From Pseudoalteromonas undina (GTDB taxonomy: Bacteria; Pseudomonadota; Gammaproteobacteria; Enterobacterales; Alteromonadaceae): DNA of 64,000 nt. The notes below the pieces were generated by a model, which ran no database searches, was not told the origin of the DNA, and was given only the letters and a program-made list of their open reading frames with translations. The first letter of the stretch is position 1, and each line of letters opens with the position of its first letter. Positions 49,941 to 58,566 of the stretch are shown here, one piece after another. Position numbers and translations under genes: made by a program. The stretch spans positions 868,001 to 932,000 of the forward strand of contig NZ_AHCF03000003.1 of assembly GCF_000238275.3 (NCBI RefSeq), written 5' to 3'.

Positions 49941-50213
49941 TTAAATATAATTTTCATCAATAAACTGGCACCACTGCGGTGTATCTAATTCTGGTACGCC
50001 TGGCTTATTTCTAATACCGAGTTTAAACATGATTACAGAGCGCCATTCTAAAGAGCCAATGTCTGGCCCATGTCCATAACCGTCACCGGTACTTATTTGC
50101 TGTTCAACATGATTAAACCATGGTTCAGAGCACGGCGAATATTTTTCACCCTTTTGCGCAACACTACTGCATCCAGCAATAATGAGTAATAAAGGGGCCA
50201 TTAATAGTTTCAT
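49941..50213 (-). CDS. Small putative lipoprotein
   Basis: A 90-residue protein with signal peptide and lipobox LLIIAGCSSVAQ (Cys15). The mature part holds two further Cys residues and GDGYGHGPDIGSLEWRSVIMF. No family is recognised. It lies 16 nt after the next gene upstream on the same strand and likely forms an operon with it, in an accessory-looking block. Confidence 0.6.
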   Translation of the reverse strand: MKLLMAPLLLIIAGCSSVAQKGEKYSPCSEPWFNHVEQQISTGDGYGHGPDIGSLEWRSVIMFKLGIRNKPGVPELDTPQWCQFIDENYI

Positions 50214-50228
50214 ATTTTACCTATATGT

Positions 50229-50531
50229 TTATTTTGCTAATCGCTGCTGTGTTAAGTTTAAACGTTTATGTGAGCTGTATACTTGCAACCTTTCATCGCC
50301 CGTAATTAAAAATGCATCCATTTCTACAGATATTAACGCGGATATGGGGAAAACCTCTAAAACACCAAGGTCAGCAAGTTTTGCTGAAAGAAGTGCCGTT
50401 TTGCCATTAGCAATAAAGGTAGAGTCTTGATCACGGTAATCGCCATCAACATATAGTTTTGCACCACCAAACCATGAGTTAACAATTTTAATTTTATGAC
50501 CCTTGACCGTGAATTCGAACTCTTTTCTCAT
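50229..50531 (-). CDS. Small hypothetical protein
   Basis: About 100 residues from ATG 50531, which is preceded by GGAG; a longer frame upstream lacks an RBS. MRKEFEFTVKGHKIKIVNSWFGGAKLYVDG suggests a small beta-sheet domain; no family is recognised. It is followed closely by the lipoprotein gene. Confidence 0.55.
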   Translation of the reverse strand: MRKEFEFTVKGHKIKIVNSWFGGAKLYVDGDYRDQDSTFIANGKTALLSAKLADLGVLEVFPISALISVEMDAFLITGDERLQVYSSHKRLNLTQQRLAK

Positions 50532-50564
50532 TTTAAAACTCCATTTTTTGAAAAGTGTATAACA

Positions 50565-50616
50565 TGTTAACGCCGTAAATAAACGGCAGAAAATAGTTGG
50601 CAATAACTTGTTGGGA
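50565..50616 (-). other. attC-like degenerate element
   Basis: On the minus strand CCCAACAAGTT...CGGCGTTAAC resembles the boundaries of an integron attC, and it separates two orphan genes. The R' box departs from GTTRRRY and the arms pair poorly, so this is only suggestive. Confidence 0.3.
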
Positions 50617-50647
50617 ACGAACAAAATAATCTGTTTTTATCCCACTT

Positions 50648-51112
50648 CTAATTTGTTTTGTTCAATTGCGATTTGCACAATACATTTTCGTTAAGTTTAT
50701 TACCAAACAAAAATTTCAACCTTTCTGTACCACCCGTTTTTTCATAAAACTCTTGTAATGTAATTTCTTTTTTCTCGTAGCTCATTAGCTGCCAAAAGCC
50801 GTAAAAGCCTTTGAACCAAAAGTAATAAAACACCGCTCCAACAGCCAATAGGAAATATGCTGATTTGCCAACTTTTCGTTTGTACTTTATGGCGCAATAA
50901 AAAAACCAGACACAGCTTAAAACTGCCACTATTAAAAATGCCGTAAAAGGTGTAATTGCAGTATCAATATTATCCCAAAGGAAGCTTAGACAAATTGAAC
51001 TCCAATCTAATCCCATAGAGAAAATTAAAGTAATCTTAAAAAAGAAATATAATAAAACGGTAGTAAACACCGCATATAAGATCCCACTTTCCTTGTACTC
51101 TTCTTTATTCAA
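50648..51112 (-). CDS. Orphan membrane protein with shared leader
   Basis: A 154-residue protein with about three hydrophobic helices (ILYAVFTTVLLYFFFKITLIF; ITPFTAFLIVAVLSCVWFFY; SAYFLLAVGAVFYYFWF). No family is recognised. The start is TTG 51112 after AAGGAC. The third copy of the dispersed leader lies 90 nt upstream. AT-rich and flanked by possible cassette-type sequence, so likely acquired. Confidence 0.6.
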   Translation of the reverse strand: MNKEEYKESGILYAVFTTVLLYFFFKITLIFSMGLDWSSICLSFLWDNIDTAITPFTAFLIVAVLSCVWFFYCAIKYKRKVGKSAYFLLAVGAVFYYFWFKGFYGFWQLMSYEKKEITLQEFYEKTGGTERLKFLFGNKLNENVLCKSQLNKTN

Positions 51113-51201
51113 TACTTGTCCTTATTGAGCGATTTAATAATCTTATAGTGCGCGAGTCGTGCAGGTTTATATCCATACCACGCTCACTTTTCTTCTGTAA
51201 A

Positions 51202-51243
51202 GTTTTAACAAATTACCTAAGATATTACTATCATTAAGTTTTC
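51202..51243 (-). repeat. Dispersed leader repeat, copy 3
   Basis: The reverse complement reads GAAAACTTAATGATAGTAAT, then ATCTTAGGTAATTTG and TTAAAAC, matching 224-270 almost base for base. It precedes the 154-residue orphan membrane gene, as the other two copies precede their genes. A GCGCACTATAAG block follows, as in copy 1. Confidence 0.75.
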
Positions 51244-51310
51244 TATGACTTTTAAGCAAAGCTAATACTAAAAAACGTTGTTATTGAGCAGCGCTTTTGT
51301 TTTTATTTTG

Positions 51311-51373
51311 TTGAACCTTGAACCTTGAACCTTGAACCTTGAACCTTGAACCTTGAACCTTGAACCTTGAACC
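51311..51373. repeat. Heptamer array (TTGAACC) x9
   Basis: Nine perfect tandem copies of the 7-bp unit TTGAACC (63 bp) in the gap between the orphan block and the solute-binding protein gene. It is not a CRISPR: there are no spacers. Copy number is probably unstable. Confidence 0.9.
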
Positions 51374-51450
51374 TTTTTAAAGTACCAAACTAACACCTAA
51401 GTTTGCAAAGTGCACTGGTGGTGCATATATTAAACTAAGTGATTGGGAGA

Positions 51451-52929
51451 ATGCGCTTGGTTAAATACCTACTACTGTTGTTTGTTTTTTCTTATGTTTT
51501 TATAAACTCGGCTTTTGCTACTGTAAAAGTGGGCGTGACTCACTGGGTTGATTACACTAATCCGGATGAAACAGGCGTTTATATTGAATTATTAAAAGAA
51601 GTTTATGCGGATGAACAGCTCGAGTTTGATTTTAGTACTTACAAACGAATTACCAATTTATTTGAACAAAAACAATATGATATTGTTGTTGGTGTTGCTA
51701 AAGAGGATATTCCTTTAGCTTATTATCCTAATTGGTATTTAGACTACGATTACCCAATTAATGCGTATTTTGTAGATTCTGCTCATAAGTTTAATAAACT
51801 GTCTGATTTAAACAACAAAGTATTAAGCTGGCTCGATGGCTACAATTTCGATAAGTTTATTGAATACCCACACGATTATTACCCGGCTTCTACTATTGAA
51901 AACGCAGTGGCACTGCTACTCAATAAACGCATAGATGCTTTCGTTGATTTTGACTACAACATTCCCAAAGAGTACAAATCAAAGCTTAATTATGTAGAGG
52001 TTGTGCCCGCAAGGCCTATTTATTTAGCCTTTTCGAACGATGAAAAGGGCAGAGCCTTGGCGCGAAGATTTGACCAAACAATGCCAAAATTAAAATCATC
52101 GGGAAGGTTGCAGGCATTATATAAATCAGATTATGAAAATACGCGTTTTGCAGAGTTTGACGCAAATAAAACAAAAATCGTATTAAGTAGTAATGATGAG
52201 TCTTTGCTACGACTGAACTCAGTTACCGAAGGAAAATCACTCGACGCGCAGCTTTATAAGTTAATTTTGGCTGAAATGCGAGATTACAGAATTGAGTTTG
52301 TAAAAGCGCCAGATATCAATGCGGAGGTGCAATTTGGCATTAGTCATTGTTTTGCCAATAAAATTAACACGTCAGAACGAGCAAGCCGCTATTTAATATC
52401 AAAGCCGTTTTCTTTGTATCTCGCACCGCGACTTTATTCTCCAAATAACTTGGCTCAATTTAAACATATAAAAAATTTAGACGAGTTGGTGTCACAAAGT
52501 GGATTAAGGTTGGGGTTATCAAAATTCAGAATATTCTCCGAAGACATTATGTCTCTACTTGAAGAGGTAGATAAAACTAAAATAAAACCAGCTCCCACTA
52601 ATATATTCTCTAGATTACAACAATTAGCGAAGTTGCAAGAGTTTGATGCGTCTATTGAATACCCCAGCGATGTAGCCACGTATTGGCACGATATAACAGA
52701 CGCTGATATTTACTCCTTTGATTTGAAATTAAAAACATCGTTTACTGTTGGGCATTTAATGTGTGAGCGCAGTGAAGAAAATATAAAATTTATGCAGGAC
52801 TTTAATAATACACTCTCAAAATTAATTCAAAGCGATGAGTATAAAGCGCTTATCTACCACTTTGCGGCAGACTTACCTGCTGAACAGTTTAATAAAATTT
52901 ATCAGCAAGCACTGTTAGATGAAGAGTGA
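51451..52929 (+). CDS. Two-domain periplasmic solute-binding protein
   Basis: A protein of about 490 residues with a signal peptide ending INSAFA and two consecutive SBP_bac_3-like halves (about residues 25-235 and 240-480). The first begins VKVGVTHWVDYTNPDETGVYIELL, and the second has KTKIVLSSNDESLLRLNSV and later VGHLMCERSEENIKFMQDF. No transmembrane domain or ABC partner is nearby, so it may be a sensor-type binding protein or an orphan. ATG 51451 is chosen; GTG 51439 and TTG 51457 are alternatives. Confidence 0.75.
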   Translation: MRLVKYLLLLFVFSYVFINSAFATVKVGVTHWVDYTNPDETGVYIELLKEVYADEQLEFDFSTYKRITNLFEQKQYDIVVGVAKEDIPLAYYPNWYLDYDYPINAYFVDSAHKFNKLSDLNNKVLSWLDGYNFDKFIEYPHDYYPASTIENAVALLLNKRIDAFVDFDYNIPKEYKSKLNYVEVVPARPIYLAFSNDEKGRALARRFDQTMPKLKSSGRLQALYKSDYENTRFAEFDANKTKIVLSSNDESLLRLNSVTEGKSLDAQLYKLILAEMRDYRIEFVKAPDINAEVQFGISHCFANKINTSERASRYLISKPFSLYLAPRLYSPNNLAQFKHIKNLDELVSQSGLRLGLSKFRIFSEDIMSLLEEVDKTKIKPAPTNIFSRLQQLAKLQEFDASIEYPSDVATYWHDITDADIYSFDLKLKTSFTVGHLMCERSEENIKFMQDFNNTLSKLIQSDEYKALIYHFAADLPAEQFNKIYQQALLDEE

Positions 52930-53062
52930 GAACGCAAACACAACGTGGTTGTTTAACCGCTAGGGTAGGCATATTTATCATTGAAATAATAAGCCGATGA
53001 TAAAAATAAAGCCGCCTTTGTAAGGTAGATTAGTATAACGCTGAATACTTGGCTCTGAAAAT

Positions 53063-53509
53063 TCAAACAATGGCACTAACAAGTGCACCCGCGTCAGTAA
53101 TACCGGCGTCTTTCATGGCTTGGCTAATCATTTGCACTAGCGCGACTACTTGAGATTGTGTTGATGAAACAATATTTGCCTGTGCTTCAATTTGTGCTTG
53201 TATGACCTCGTCTTCCGGATCGAATTGAGCTTGTAATTGAGTGAGTTGTTCTTTTTGTTCTTCAAGCTGCTGTTTGAGCTCTTTAAGTTGCTCTATCATT
53301 TTTGCGATATATTCAGGCATTTCTGAATTTGTTGCTTTTTCAGCGTTTTGCTCAGCCTCTTTTCCTGAGAGTTTATTGCGTTCTTTGTCTGATAATTGAT
53401 AATCAGTGTTGTCCTGATTTTTTGTTGTGTCTTTTGTTTGTTGTGCAATATTTGTTTTTTCGGCTGTAATTTTAACGTCAAAGGCTGAGTGTTTATTTAG
53501 CTGTATCAC
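53063..53509 (-). CDS. Coiled-coil hypothetical protein (FlxA-like)
   Basis: A 148-residue soluble protein, Gln/Glu/Lys-rich. A long coiled coil spans about residues 65-115 (MIEQLKELKQQLEEQKEQLTQLQAQ). The short hydrophobic C-terminus is QVVALVQMISQAMKDAG. The layout resembles FlxA-like proteins linked to flagella in some species; no function is assigned. The start is GTG 53509 with a weak RBS. Confidence 0.55.
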   Translation of the reverse strand: MIQLNKHSAFDVKITAEKTNIAQQTKDTTKNQDNTDYQLSDKERNKLSGKEAEQNAEKATNSEMPEYIAKMIEQLKELKQQLEEQKEQLTQLQAQFDPEDEVIQAQIEAQANIVSSTQSQVVALVQMISQAMKDAGITDAGALVSAIV

Positions 53510-53589
53510 GGTTTATTATCCATAATAGTATGTTTATTAATGTTGTTATCGGCCGCGATGCCAAAGTTTAAAGTGCTAAAGCAATAAAA

Positions 53590-53611
53590 AACGTTGCCTT
53601 TGAGCAACGTT
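53590..53611 (-). terminator. Terminator of the YdcZ-like pair
   Basis: An 8-bp stem AACGTTGC / GCAACGTT with a 6-nt loop. On the minus strand it is followed by TTTTTT, so it fits termination after the gene at 53625. Confidence 0.7.
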
Positions 53612-53624
53612 ATTTAGGTTTATA

Positions 53625-54083
53625 CTACGATTTTTTGTTTTCAACTTTACCGCTTGAATAAATAAAAAATAATGCAATGGCTAAACACACTAACGCCGCT
53701 AGTCGACTGGGTGACAATGCAATAGCCTCATTACCAAGCCAGCCAAAATTATCAATTAATACACTCATGGTTAGTTGACCAAAAATAACCGCGACGGTTG
53801 CCACCGCTGTACCTATTTTTTGCACCGCAAGCACCATAATAACAATGTATGGTACGCCACACATGGCACCAAGTAGCTGCCATTTTGGTACATCCATTAA
53901 GGTTACAGCATGATTTGGTTCAAAATAAAATAAGAGCAGTGCGGTTACTAGTGCACCAACAGAAAAGGTTAAAAAAGCACTTTTAAAAACACCGACGTTA
54001 CCGCCTAGTCGTCCGTTTAAGGCTGCTTGAATGCTTAATGTTGCGCCACCAATTACAGCTAGAAAAATCATAATAATAGTCAT
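53625..54083 (-). CDS. DUF606/YdcZ-like inner-membrane transporter, gene 2
   Basis: A 152-residue membrane protein with five helices from MIFLAVIGGATLSIQAALNGRLGG to LVCLAIALFFIYSSG. This is half of a DMT-type exporter. It starts ATG 54083 after AGGAT, 8 nt from its partner. The pair probably assembles a heterodimer, as in EmrE-like paired small transporters. Substrate unknown. Confidence 0.78.
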   Translation of the reverse strand: MTIIMIFLAVIGGATLSIQAALNGRLGGNVGVFKSAFLTFSVGALVTALLLFYFEPNHAVTLMDVPKWQLLGAMCGVPYIVIMVLAVQKIGTAVATVAVIFGQLTMSVLIDNFGWLGNEAIALSPSRLAALVCLAIALFFIYSSGKVENKKS

Positions 54084-54090
54084 AGTGAGT

Positions 54091-54525
54091 TTATCCTTGT
54101 GCCATAAAAACCAGAGAGATAATAATAAACGCCAAAGCAATAATGCGTTTAACATCGATTTTGCGTTCAGTGGTGCCAAACAAACCGTAATGGTCAATAA
54201 TTAAGCTTTTGAAAATTTGCCCTGCGAGTATGCCGATCATTGTCATGGCTATGCCGATGTTTGGCGTTGCAATTGTTAAAATAATCACGTAAACAGGGCC
54301 AAGCACGCCACCTAATAATAAAGAAGGGGGCTGGCTAAAAAATGAAGGACTATTACGAGGGCTAAAAAACAGCATTAGCAAAAATGTTAAGGCAGCACCA
54401 ACCGCAAATATACTAAATGTGGCCCACAGTTCACCCACTTCACTACCCAAAGGCCCTAATAACCCCGCTTCTACGGACAAACCCATACCGCCCATAAAGG
54501 TCAGTAATATTAATAGAAATTGCAT
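54091..54525 (-). CDS. DUF606/YdcZ-like inner-membrane transporter, gene 1
   Basis: A 144-residue paralogue with five helices (LLILLTFMGGMGLSVEAGLLGPLG at the start). RBS TGGAGG precedes ATG 54525. It is first of the two-gene unit, divergent from a LysR regulator that likely controls it. Confidence 0.78.
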   Translation of the reverse strand: MQFLLILLTFMGGMGLSVEAGLLGPLGSEVGELWATFSIFAVGAALTFLLMLFFSPRNSPSFFSQPPSLLLGGVLGPVYVIILTIATPNIGIAMTMIGILAGQIFKSLIIDHYGLFGTTERKIDVKRIIALAFIIISLVFMAQG

Positions 54526-54621
54526 TTATATCCTCCAAATAGTAATTAATACCATTTTAACCCAGCTAATCAGCCAGAAAAACGCTACAATCCAGAAATG
54601 ACTTTTGCAGGAATTGCACAA

Positions 54622-55554
54622 ATGAATGACATAAATACAGTGAGCATTAAAACACTCGTTACGTTTATCGGTGTTTTTAATACCCATAGTTTTTCAGAGG
54701 TGGCTAGGCGGGAGGGGGTGTCTGCGTCAAATATTTCACGCACTATTCAACAATTAGAAGATGCACTAGGGCAGCAGCTTTTTTATCGAAATACCCGTGC
54801 TGTTGTGCCAACAGAAGCGGGTCGGTTGTTTTTAGATTATGCACAAACAATCACCGAGCAAATGAATGACGCGAGAAAAGAGCTGCAAGACAGAACGCTC
54901 GAACCAACCGGGTTAATTAGAATTAATGCGCCTGTATTTTTTGGCCAAAGGCACATTGCTCCTTGGTTGCCTGAGTTAAGTATTCGCTATCCAAACTTAC
55001 AAATAGAGTTAACACTTACTGATGACTTTATTGACCCGCATCGAGATGCCACCGATGTTATATTTCGTATCGGTGCGTTAACCGACTCTTCGTTACATGC
55101 GCGCGTATTTGGTACTCAAGTGTATCATTTAGCAGCCTCACCAGCGTATTTGAAAAACAACCCTAAAATTACTAACCCATCTGCACTTAAAAATCATCAA
55201 TGCTTAATTTACAAAGGTTCTTCAGGCGCGAATCGTTGGCTGTTTAAAGCTAAAAATGCATCATGGGCTCATTACTCTGTTGCACCATTACTTGCCTCAA
55301 ATAACGCTGATACATTATTAACTTGTGCATTAAAAGGCATGGGTTTAGTGCTGTTTCCTGATTGGCTTATTGGTGAGCATTTAAAGGCGGGTACTTTAGT
55401 AAAGGTGTTACCTAATTATGATGCAGCAATTAAAACAGAGCCTCAGCAAATAGCGGCTATTTATCCACACACACGCTATGCCCCTTTAAATGTTAGGGCG
55501 CTTATTGATTACTTTGCTGATGTTTTCGGTGAACCGCTTTATTGGCAACAATAG
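54622..55554 (+). CDS. LysR-type transcriptional regulator
   Basis: A LysR regulator of about 310 residues. N-terminal winged helix: SIKTLVTFIGVFNTHSFSEVARREGVSASNISRTIQQLEDALGQQLFYR. Substrate-binding domain from about residue 90, with FRIGALTDSSLHARVFG and LLTCALKGMGLVLFPDWLI. ATG 54622 has AGGA 9 nt upstream; ATG 54598 has no RBS. Divergent from the YdcZ-like pair, its probable target. Confidence 0.88.
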   Translation: MNDINTVSIKTLVTFIGVFNTHSFSEVARREGVSASNISRTIQQLEDALGQQLFYRNTRAVVPTEAGRLFLDYAQTITEQMNDARKELQDRTLEPTGLIRINAPVFFGQRHIAPWLPELSIRYPNLQIELTLTDDFIDPHRDATDVIFRIGALTDSSLHARVFGTQVYHLAASPAYLKNNPKITNPSALKNHQCLIYKGSSGANRWLFKAKNASWAHYSVAPLLASNNADTLLTCALKGMGLVLFPDWLIGEHLKAGTLVKVLPNYDAAIKTEPQQIAAIYPHTRYAPLNVRALIDYFADVFGEPLYWQQ

Positions 55555-55901
55555 AAAAGAAAGTCAGTACTTAAGATAATTAGCCAGAACTGTAGTGAAA
55601 AAATATTAAGTAAATTTTTCACAAAGTAAGCAATAGATGCCTGGCTTTTAAATAAATACATACACTAGTCACCTTTATTTTTATTTACTAAAGGCAGGTA
55701 TATTGATATTTAAAAGTACTAGATAGGTGTTTTTACAATATTTGAAAAATAAGGCGGTGGCTTTAAATTAACATATTGAAATGCCTATACACACATTAAC
55801 TAAGCTTTTTATTTATTGAACTATAAAAAGCAATCCTATTACACAATACCGATATTATTTTTTATTGCTGCCTTCTTCTATAAATTATTTTAATTTTTAT
55901 A
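55555..55901. other. Gene-free AT-rich stretch
   Basis: I see no gene or clear RNA. The sequence is AT-rich with short direct repeats and leads into the promoter/operator region of the BlaI-like gene. Confidence 0.5.
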
Positions 55902-55956
55902 TTGACACACTGAACGCTTATTACTACATTTGTAATAGTTAATAACTACAGATGTA
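55902..55956 (+). promoter_or_regulatory. BlaI-type promoter with twin operators
   Basis: -35 TTGACA (55902-55907), 17-bp spacer and -10 TACATT (55925-55930). Two TACA-N2-TGTA dyads are present: TACATTTGTA (55925-55934), covering the -10, and TACAGATGTA (55947-55956), just after it. Their centres are 22 bp apart (two helical turns), which fits cooperative dimer binding by BlaI. Confidence 0.8.
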
Positions 55957-55971
55957 GTAATGGAGGTTAAA

Positions 55972-56352
55972 ATGAAACTCAGTGAATTTGAATTAGATAT
56001 TATGCAGTTGCTTTGGCAACACGAGCCATGCACGGCTAGCCAATTACATAAAGCGCTCCTAGCGGATACACAAAAAGACAAAAAAGTAGCTTATACAACG
56101 GTGAAAACAATCGTTGATAGGTTAGAACAAAAACAAGCGATAGCTCGCTGCGGGCAAGAGGGGAGAGCGATTGTATTTAAATCAGTGATCACTCAAAGCG
56201 CATTTTCAGCACAAGCAATGCCTAGCTTCATGCAGCGTTTTTTTAAAGGTAACTCTCGCAGCTTAATTGCCCACTTTATTAAAGAAGAAAAGCTGAATGA
56301 CGAGGATATTGAGTACCTACAATCGTTATTGAAAAATAAAAAGCAAGATTAA
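55972..56352 (+). CDS. BlaI/MecI-family repressor
   Basis: A protein of about 126 residues: MKLSEFELDIMQLLWQHEPCTASQLHKALL is the winged helix, and the TTVKTIVDRLEQKQAIARC segment follows. BlaI repressors bind TACA/TGTA dyads, present just upstream, and are cleaved by a membrane peptidase. GGAGG precedes ATG 55972; 55960 is an alternative. The next gene encodes the likely peptidase partner. Confidence 0.85.
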   Translation: MKLSEFELDIMQLLWQHEPCTASQLHKALLADTQKDKKVAYTTVKTIVDRLEQKQAIARCGQEGRAIVFKSVITQSAFSAQAMPSFMQRFFKGNSRSLIAHFIKEEKLNDEDIEYLQSLLKNKKQD

Positions 56353-56363
56353 AGGAGAAGGCT

Positions 56364-57968
56364 ATGATGGATTATTTTGTAACTTGCACAATTATTAGTG
56401 TGTGTTGTTTGCTTACATCATTAGGGATGAAAAGTGCCCCTTCTAGATTAAATTTTTACGTAATAATGCTGGCTTTAATAGCCTGGTTTGTTCCTTGGCA
56501 ATACTTTTCTCAATTGCCATTATTTGAAAGTACATCGCAATATACTGTTAATGTTGCTGAGTTTAGTTTTTTAAATACGTTAATAGCCCCTACCAGTGCG
56601 CAGGTCATAACATCAGAAAGTAGCATTATTGCACCAGTGAGTTGGTTACCATCATTAAACCATATTTTTAGTGTATTGCTGTTTAGTGGAATTGGCTTGT
56701 TTACATTGCGTGTTGCTATGTATGTAAAGTTAGTCAAAAACTTAAAAGCTAACTCAAGCTTATATAGCACTTCAAAACGAGAAAACTGTATATACCCAAT
56801 AAGATTCACCTCAATTGGAGGGCCTGCTTTTGCAACAGGATTAGTCAATCCGGTTGTTTGGCTTACTCCTGAGATGGAAAATCGAAAAGAATTAAACTCT
56901 GTTATTGAGCACGAATTAACGCACTTACAACAAGGTGATATTTATTGGACATGGCTAATTTGCTTTATAGAAAGTGTTTTTTGGTGGAACCCAATATGCT
57001 CAAAACTAGCGCGTTTGGCAAAAGAGCAGTTAGAGCTTAGTTGTGACGAAAAATGTATGCGTAAACTCAAAGGTAAGTATCAGTTAGATTTAGCCAGTTT
57101 GTTACTCTCTGAGCATGAAAAAAAATCTAAATATAACTTTTTCACTCCCCCTCTTTTGAATATTGAACACTCAAAGAGTTTTAATATTCAAAGGATCAAA
57201 ATGTTAAACAAGGAAAAAACAATGAAAAGTAAACATATGGTAATGGCTTTGGCTGCACTGTCTTTTAGCGCGTTGGCAGCAGCACAAATTGTTGATGAAA
57301 ATCCAAAGAATGAACAACATAGTGCGCAAAAACAGCCCGCTGCTAGTAATCAGTATAACCAACAGTTAGCGCAACTTTTAGAGGTAGCTGGTGATGCAAA
57401 AAGTGATCAACCAACACAACTAATACAAACGGCAAAAAATATTCAAAAATGGTATGCAAATAGAGATGTGCTATCAGGTTTTGAAGAGGGAGAAATTAAA
57501 TTAGAAAGTTATACTTTACTCGTTCATATTTTTTCTAAACTTGAACAATATGAAGATATTCTAAGTGCTTACGAAACATGGTACCCAGCAGGTAGTAATC
57601 CGCCATATTTTACAAAAAACTCACTTGCTCATGCCTACATACAACTTGGTCGTTATGAACTGGCTATTGCTGAGTTAGAGGGGTTGTCTAGAGAGCTTAA
57701 CGGTAACTTACACGCAGGATCTGCTGGAAACTTAGCATTAGCTTATATTTATAGCGCAGATTACGATAAAGCATTAGACACACTGCAACAAGCTAGTTTA
57801 GAGGGAAGTGCTTATGGTGATGTTTTAAAATACTACATTTTTGATCAGCAAAATAATCAAACAAAAATGGCTGAGTTAAAAGGACGTTTACCAGCAGCCT
57901 TTGCGGTAACACCGGCTCTACTTCCTCGAGTAGGTATTCCACAATCACCGTTATTAGCTAAATTATAA
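56364..57968 (+). CDS. M56/BlaR1-like membrane peptidase with TPR-like tail
   Basis: A 534-residue protein. Three or four N-terminal helices are followed by an M56 zinc peptidase domain with IEHELTHLQQGD (His-Glu-x-x-His) and QLELSCDEKC. The tail begins after a second hydrophobic segment (MVMALAALSFSALAAAQ) and has TPR-like helices: YTLLVHIFSKLEQYEDILSAYETW, AHAYIQLGRYELAIAELEGL, LALAYIYSADYDKALDTLQQ. BlaR1 proteins have a beta-lactam-binding domain here instead, so the stimulus probably differs. It would cleave the adjacent repressor. Confidence 0.8.
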   Translation: MMDYFVTCTIISVCCLLTSLGMKSAPSRLNFYVIMLALIAWFVPWQYFSQLPLFESTSQYTVNVAEFSFLNTLIAPTSAQVITSESSIIAPVSWLPSLNHIFSVLLFSGIGLFTLRVAMYVKLVKNLKANSSLYSTSKRENCIYPIRFTSIGGPAFATGLVNPVVWLTPEMENRKELNSVIEHELTHLQQGDIYWTWLICFIESVFWWNPICSKLARLAKEQLELSCDEKCMRKLKGKYQLDLASLLLSEHEKKSKYNFFTPPLLNIEHSKSFNIQRIKMLNKEKTMKSKHMVMALAALSFSALAAAQIVDENPKNEQHSAQKQPAASNQYNQQLAQLLEVAGDAKSDQPTQLIQTAKNIQKWYANRDVLSGFEEGEIKLESYTLLVHIFSKLEQYEDILSAYETWYPAGSNPPYFTKNSLAHAYIQLGRYELAIAELEGLSRELNGNLHAGSAGNLALAYIYSADYDKALDTLQQASLEGSAYGDVLKYYIFDQQNNQTKMAELKGRLPAAFAVTPALLPRVGIPQSPLLAKL

Positions 57969-57980
57969 ATAAGCAAATAC

Positions 57981-58013
57981 AAAAAAGCGTTGCCCTTGAG
58001 CAACGCTTTTTTT
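57981..58013 (+). terminator. Terminator of the BlaI/M56 unit
   Basis: A 13-bp stem AAAAAAGCGTTGC / GCAACGCTTTTTT with loop CCTTGA and a T-run. The stem-loop core closely resembles the one at 53590-53611. Confidence 0.85.
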
Positions 58014-58019
58014 ATCTTG

Positions 58020-58075
58020 TTTAGCCTTTAGCCTTTAGCCTTTAGCCTTTAGCCTTTAGCCTTTAGCCTTTAGCC
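58020..58075. repeat. Heptamer array (TTTAGCC) x8
   Basis: Eight perfect tandem copies of TTTAGCC (56 bp), just beyond the M56 gene terminator and immediately before bcp. The unit length is the same as in the 51311 array; the unit sequence differs. Confidence 0.9.
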
Positions 58076-58076
58076 T

Positions 58077-58556
58077 TTATTCAGCGGCTAGATAGTCCAA
58101 CACCACTTGGTGATGATCTTTGGTTTTAAATTTATCAAACAAGTGTTTAATTTTACCGTCTTGGCCTACTAAGAAAGTAAGGCGGTGAATCCCGTCATAT
58201 TCTTTGCCCATAAATTTTTTGTAGCCCCACACCCCAAATGCCTCAGCAATGGCATGATCTTCGTCAGAAAGTAAGTCAAAGTTAAGCTCTTTTTTAGTTT
58301 CAAAGTTTTTAAGGCGCTTAATTGGATCTGGGCTTATGCCAACCACGTGAGTGTTAAATTTAGCAAGCTCGGCTTGTTGATCACGCAGGTTTTCGGCTTG
58401 TACGGTACAGCCAGGCGTTGACGCTTTAGGGTAAAAGTATACCAGCACTTGTATTTCTTTTAATAACTCGCTGAGCACAACGGTTTCGTCATTTTGGTTT
58501 TGTAAGCTAAAAGCCGGTGCTGTGTCGCCACTTTGTAATGGGGTAATTTTGTTCAT
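58077..58556 (-). CDS. bcp: Thiol peroxidase (Bcp, peroxiredoxin)
   Basis: A 159-residue peroxiredoxin that reduces hydroperoxides with thioredoxin. Peroxidatic Cys is in YFYPKASTPGCTVQAENLRD. The second, resolving Cys that Bcp often has five residues later is absent, so a 1-Cys mechanism or a different resolving residue is likely. RLTFLVGQDGKIKHLF is the family core. It follows gcvR by 10 nt on the same strand. Confidence 0.93.
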   Translation of the reverse strand: MNKITPLQSGDTAPAFSLQNQNDETVVLSELLKEIQVLVYFYPKASTPGCTVQAENLRDQQAELAKFNTHVVGISPDPIKRLKNFETKKELNFDLLSDEDHAIAEAFGVWGYKKFMGKEYDGIHRLTFLVGQDGKIKHLFDKFKTKDHHQVVLDYLAAE

Positions 58557-58566
58557 GCTAAACTCC

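Noticed and set aside
50562..50624. N-terminal extension of the 50229 gene
   Set aside because: No ribosome-binding site upstream; ATG 50531 has GGAG, and the extension crosses the attC-like element.
51311..51373. CRISPR-like repeat array
   Set aside because: Units are contiguous 7-mers with no spacers and no cas genes.
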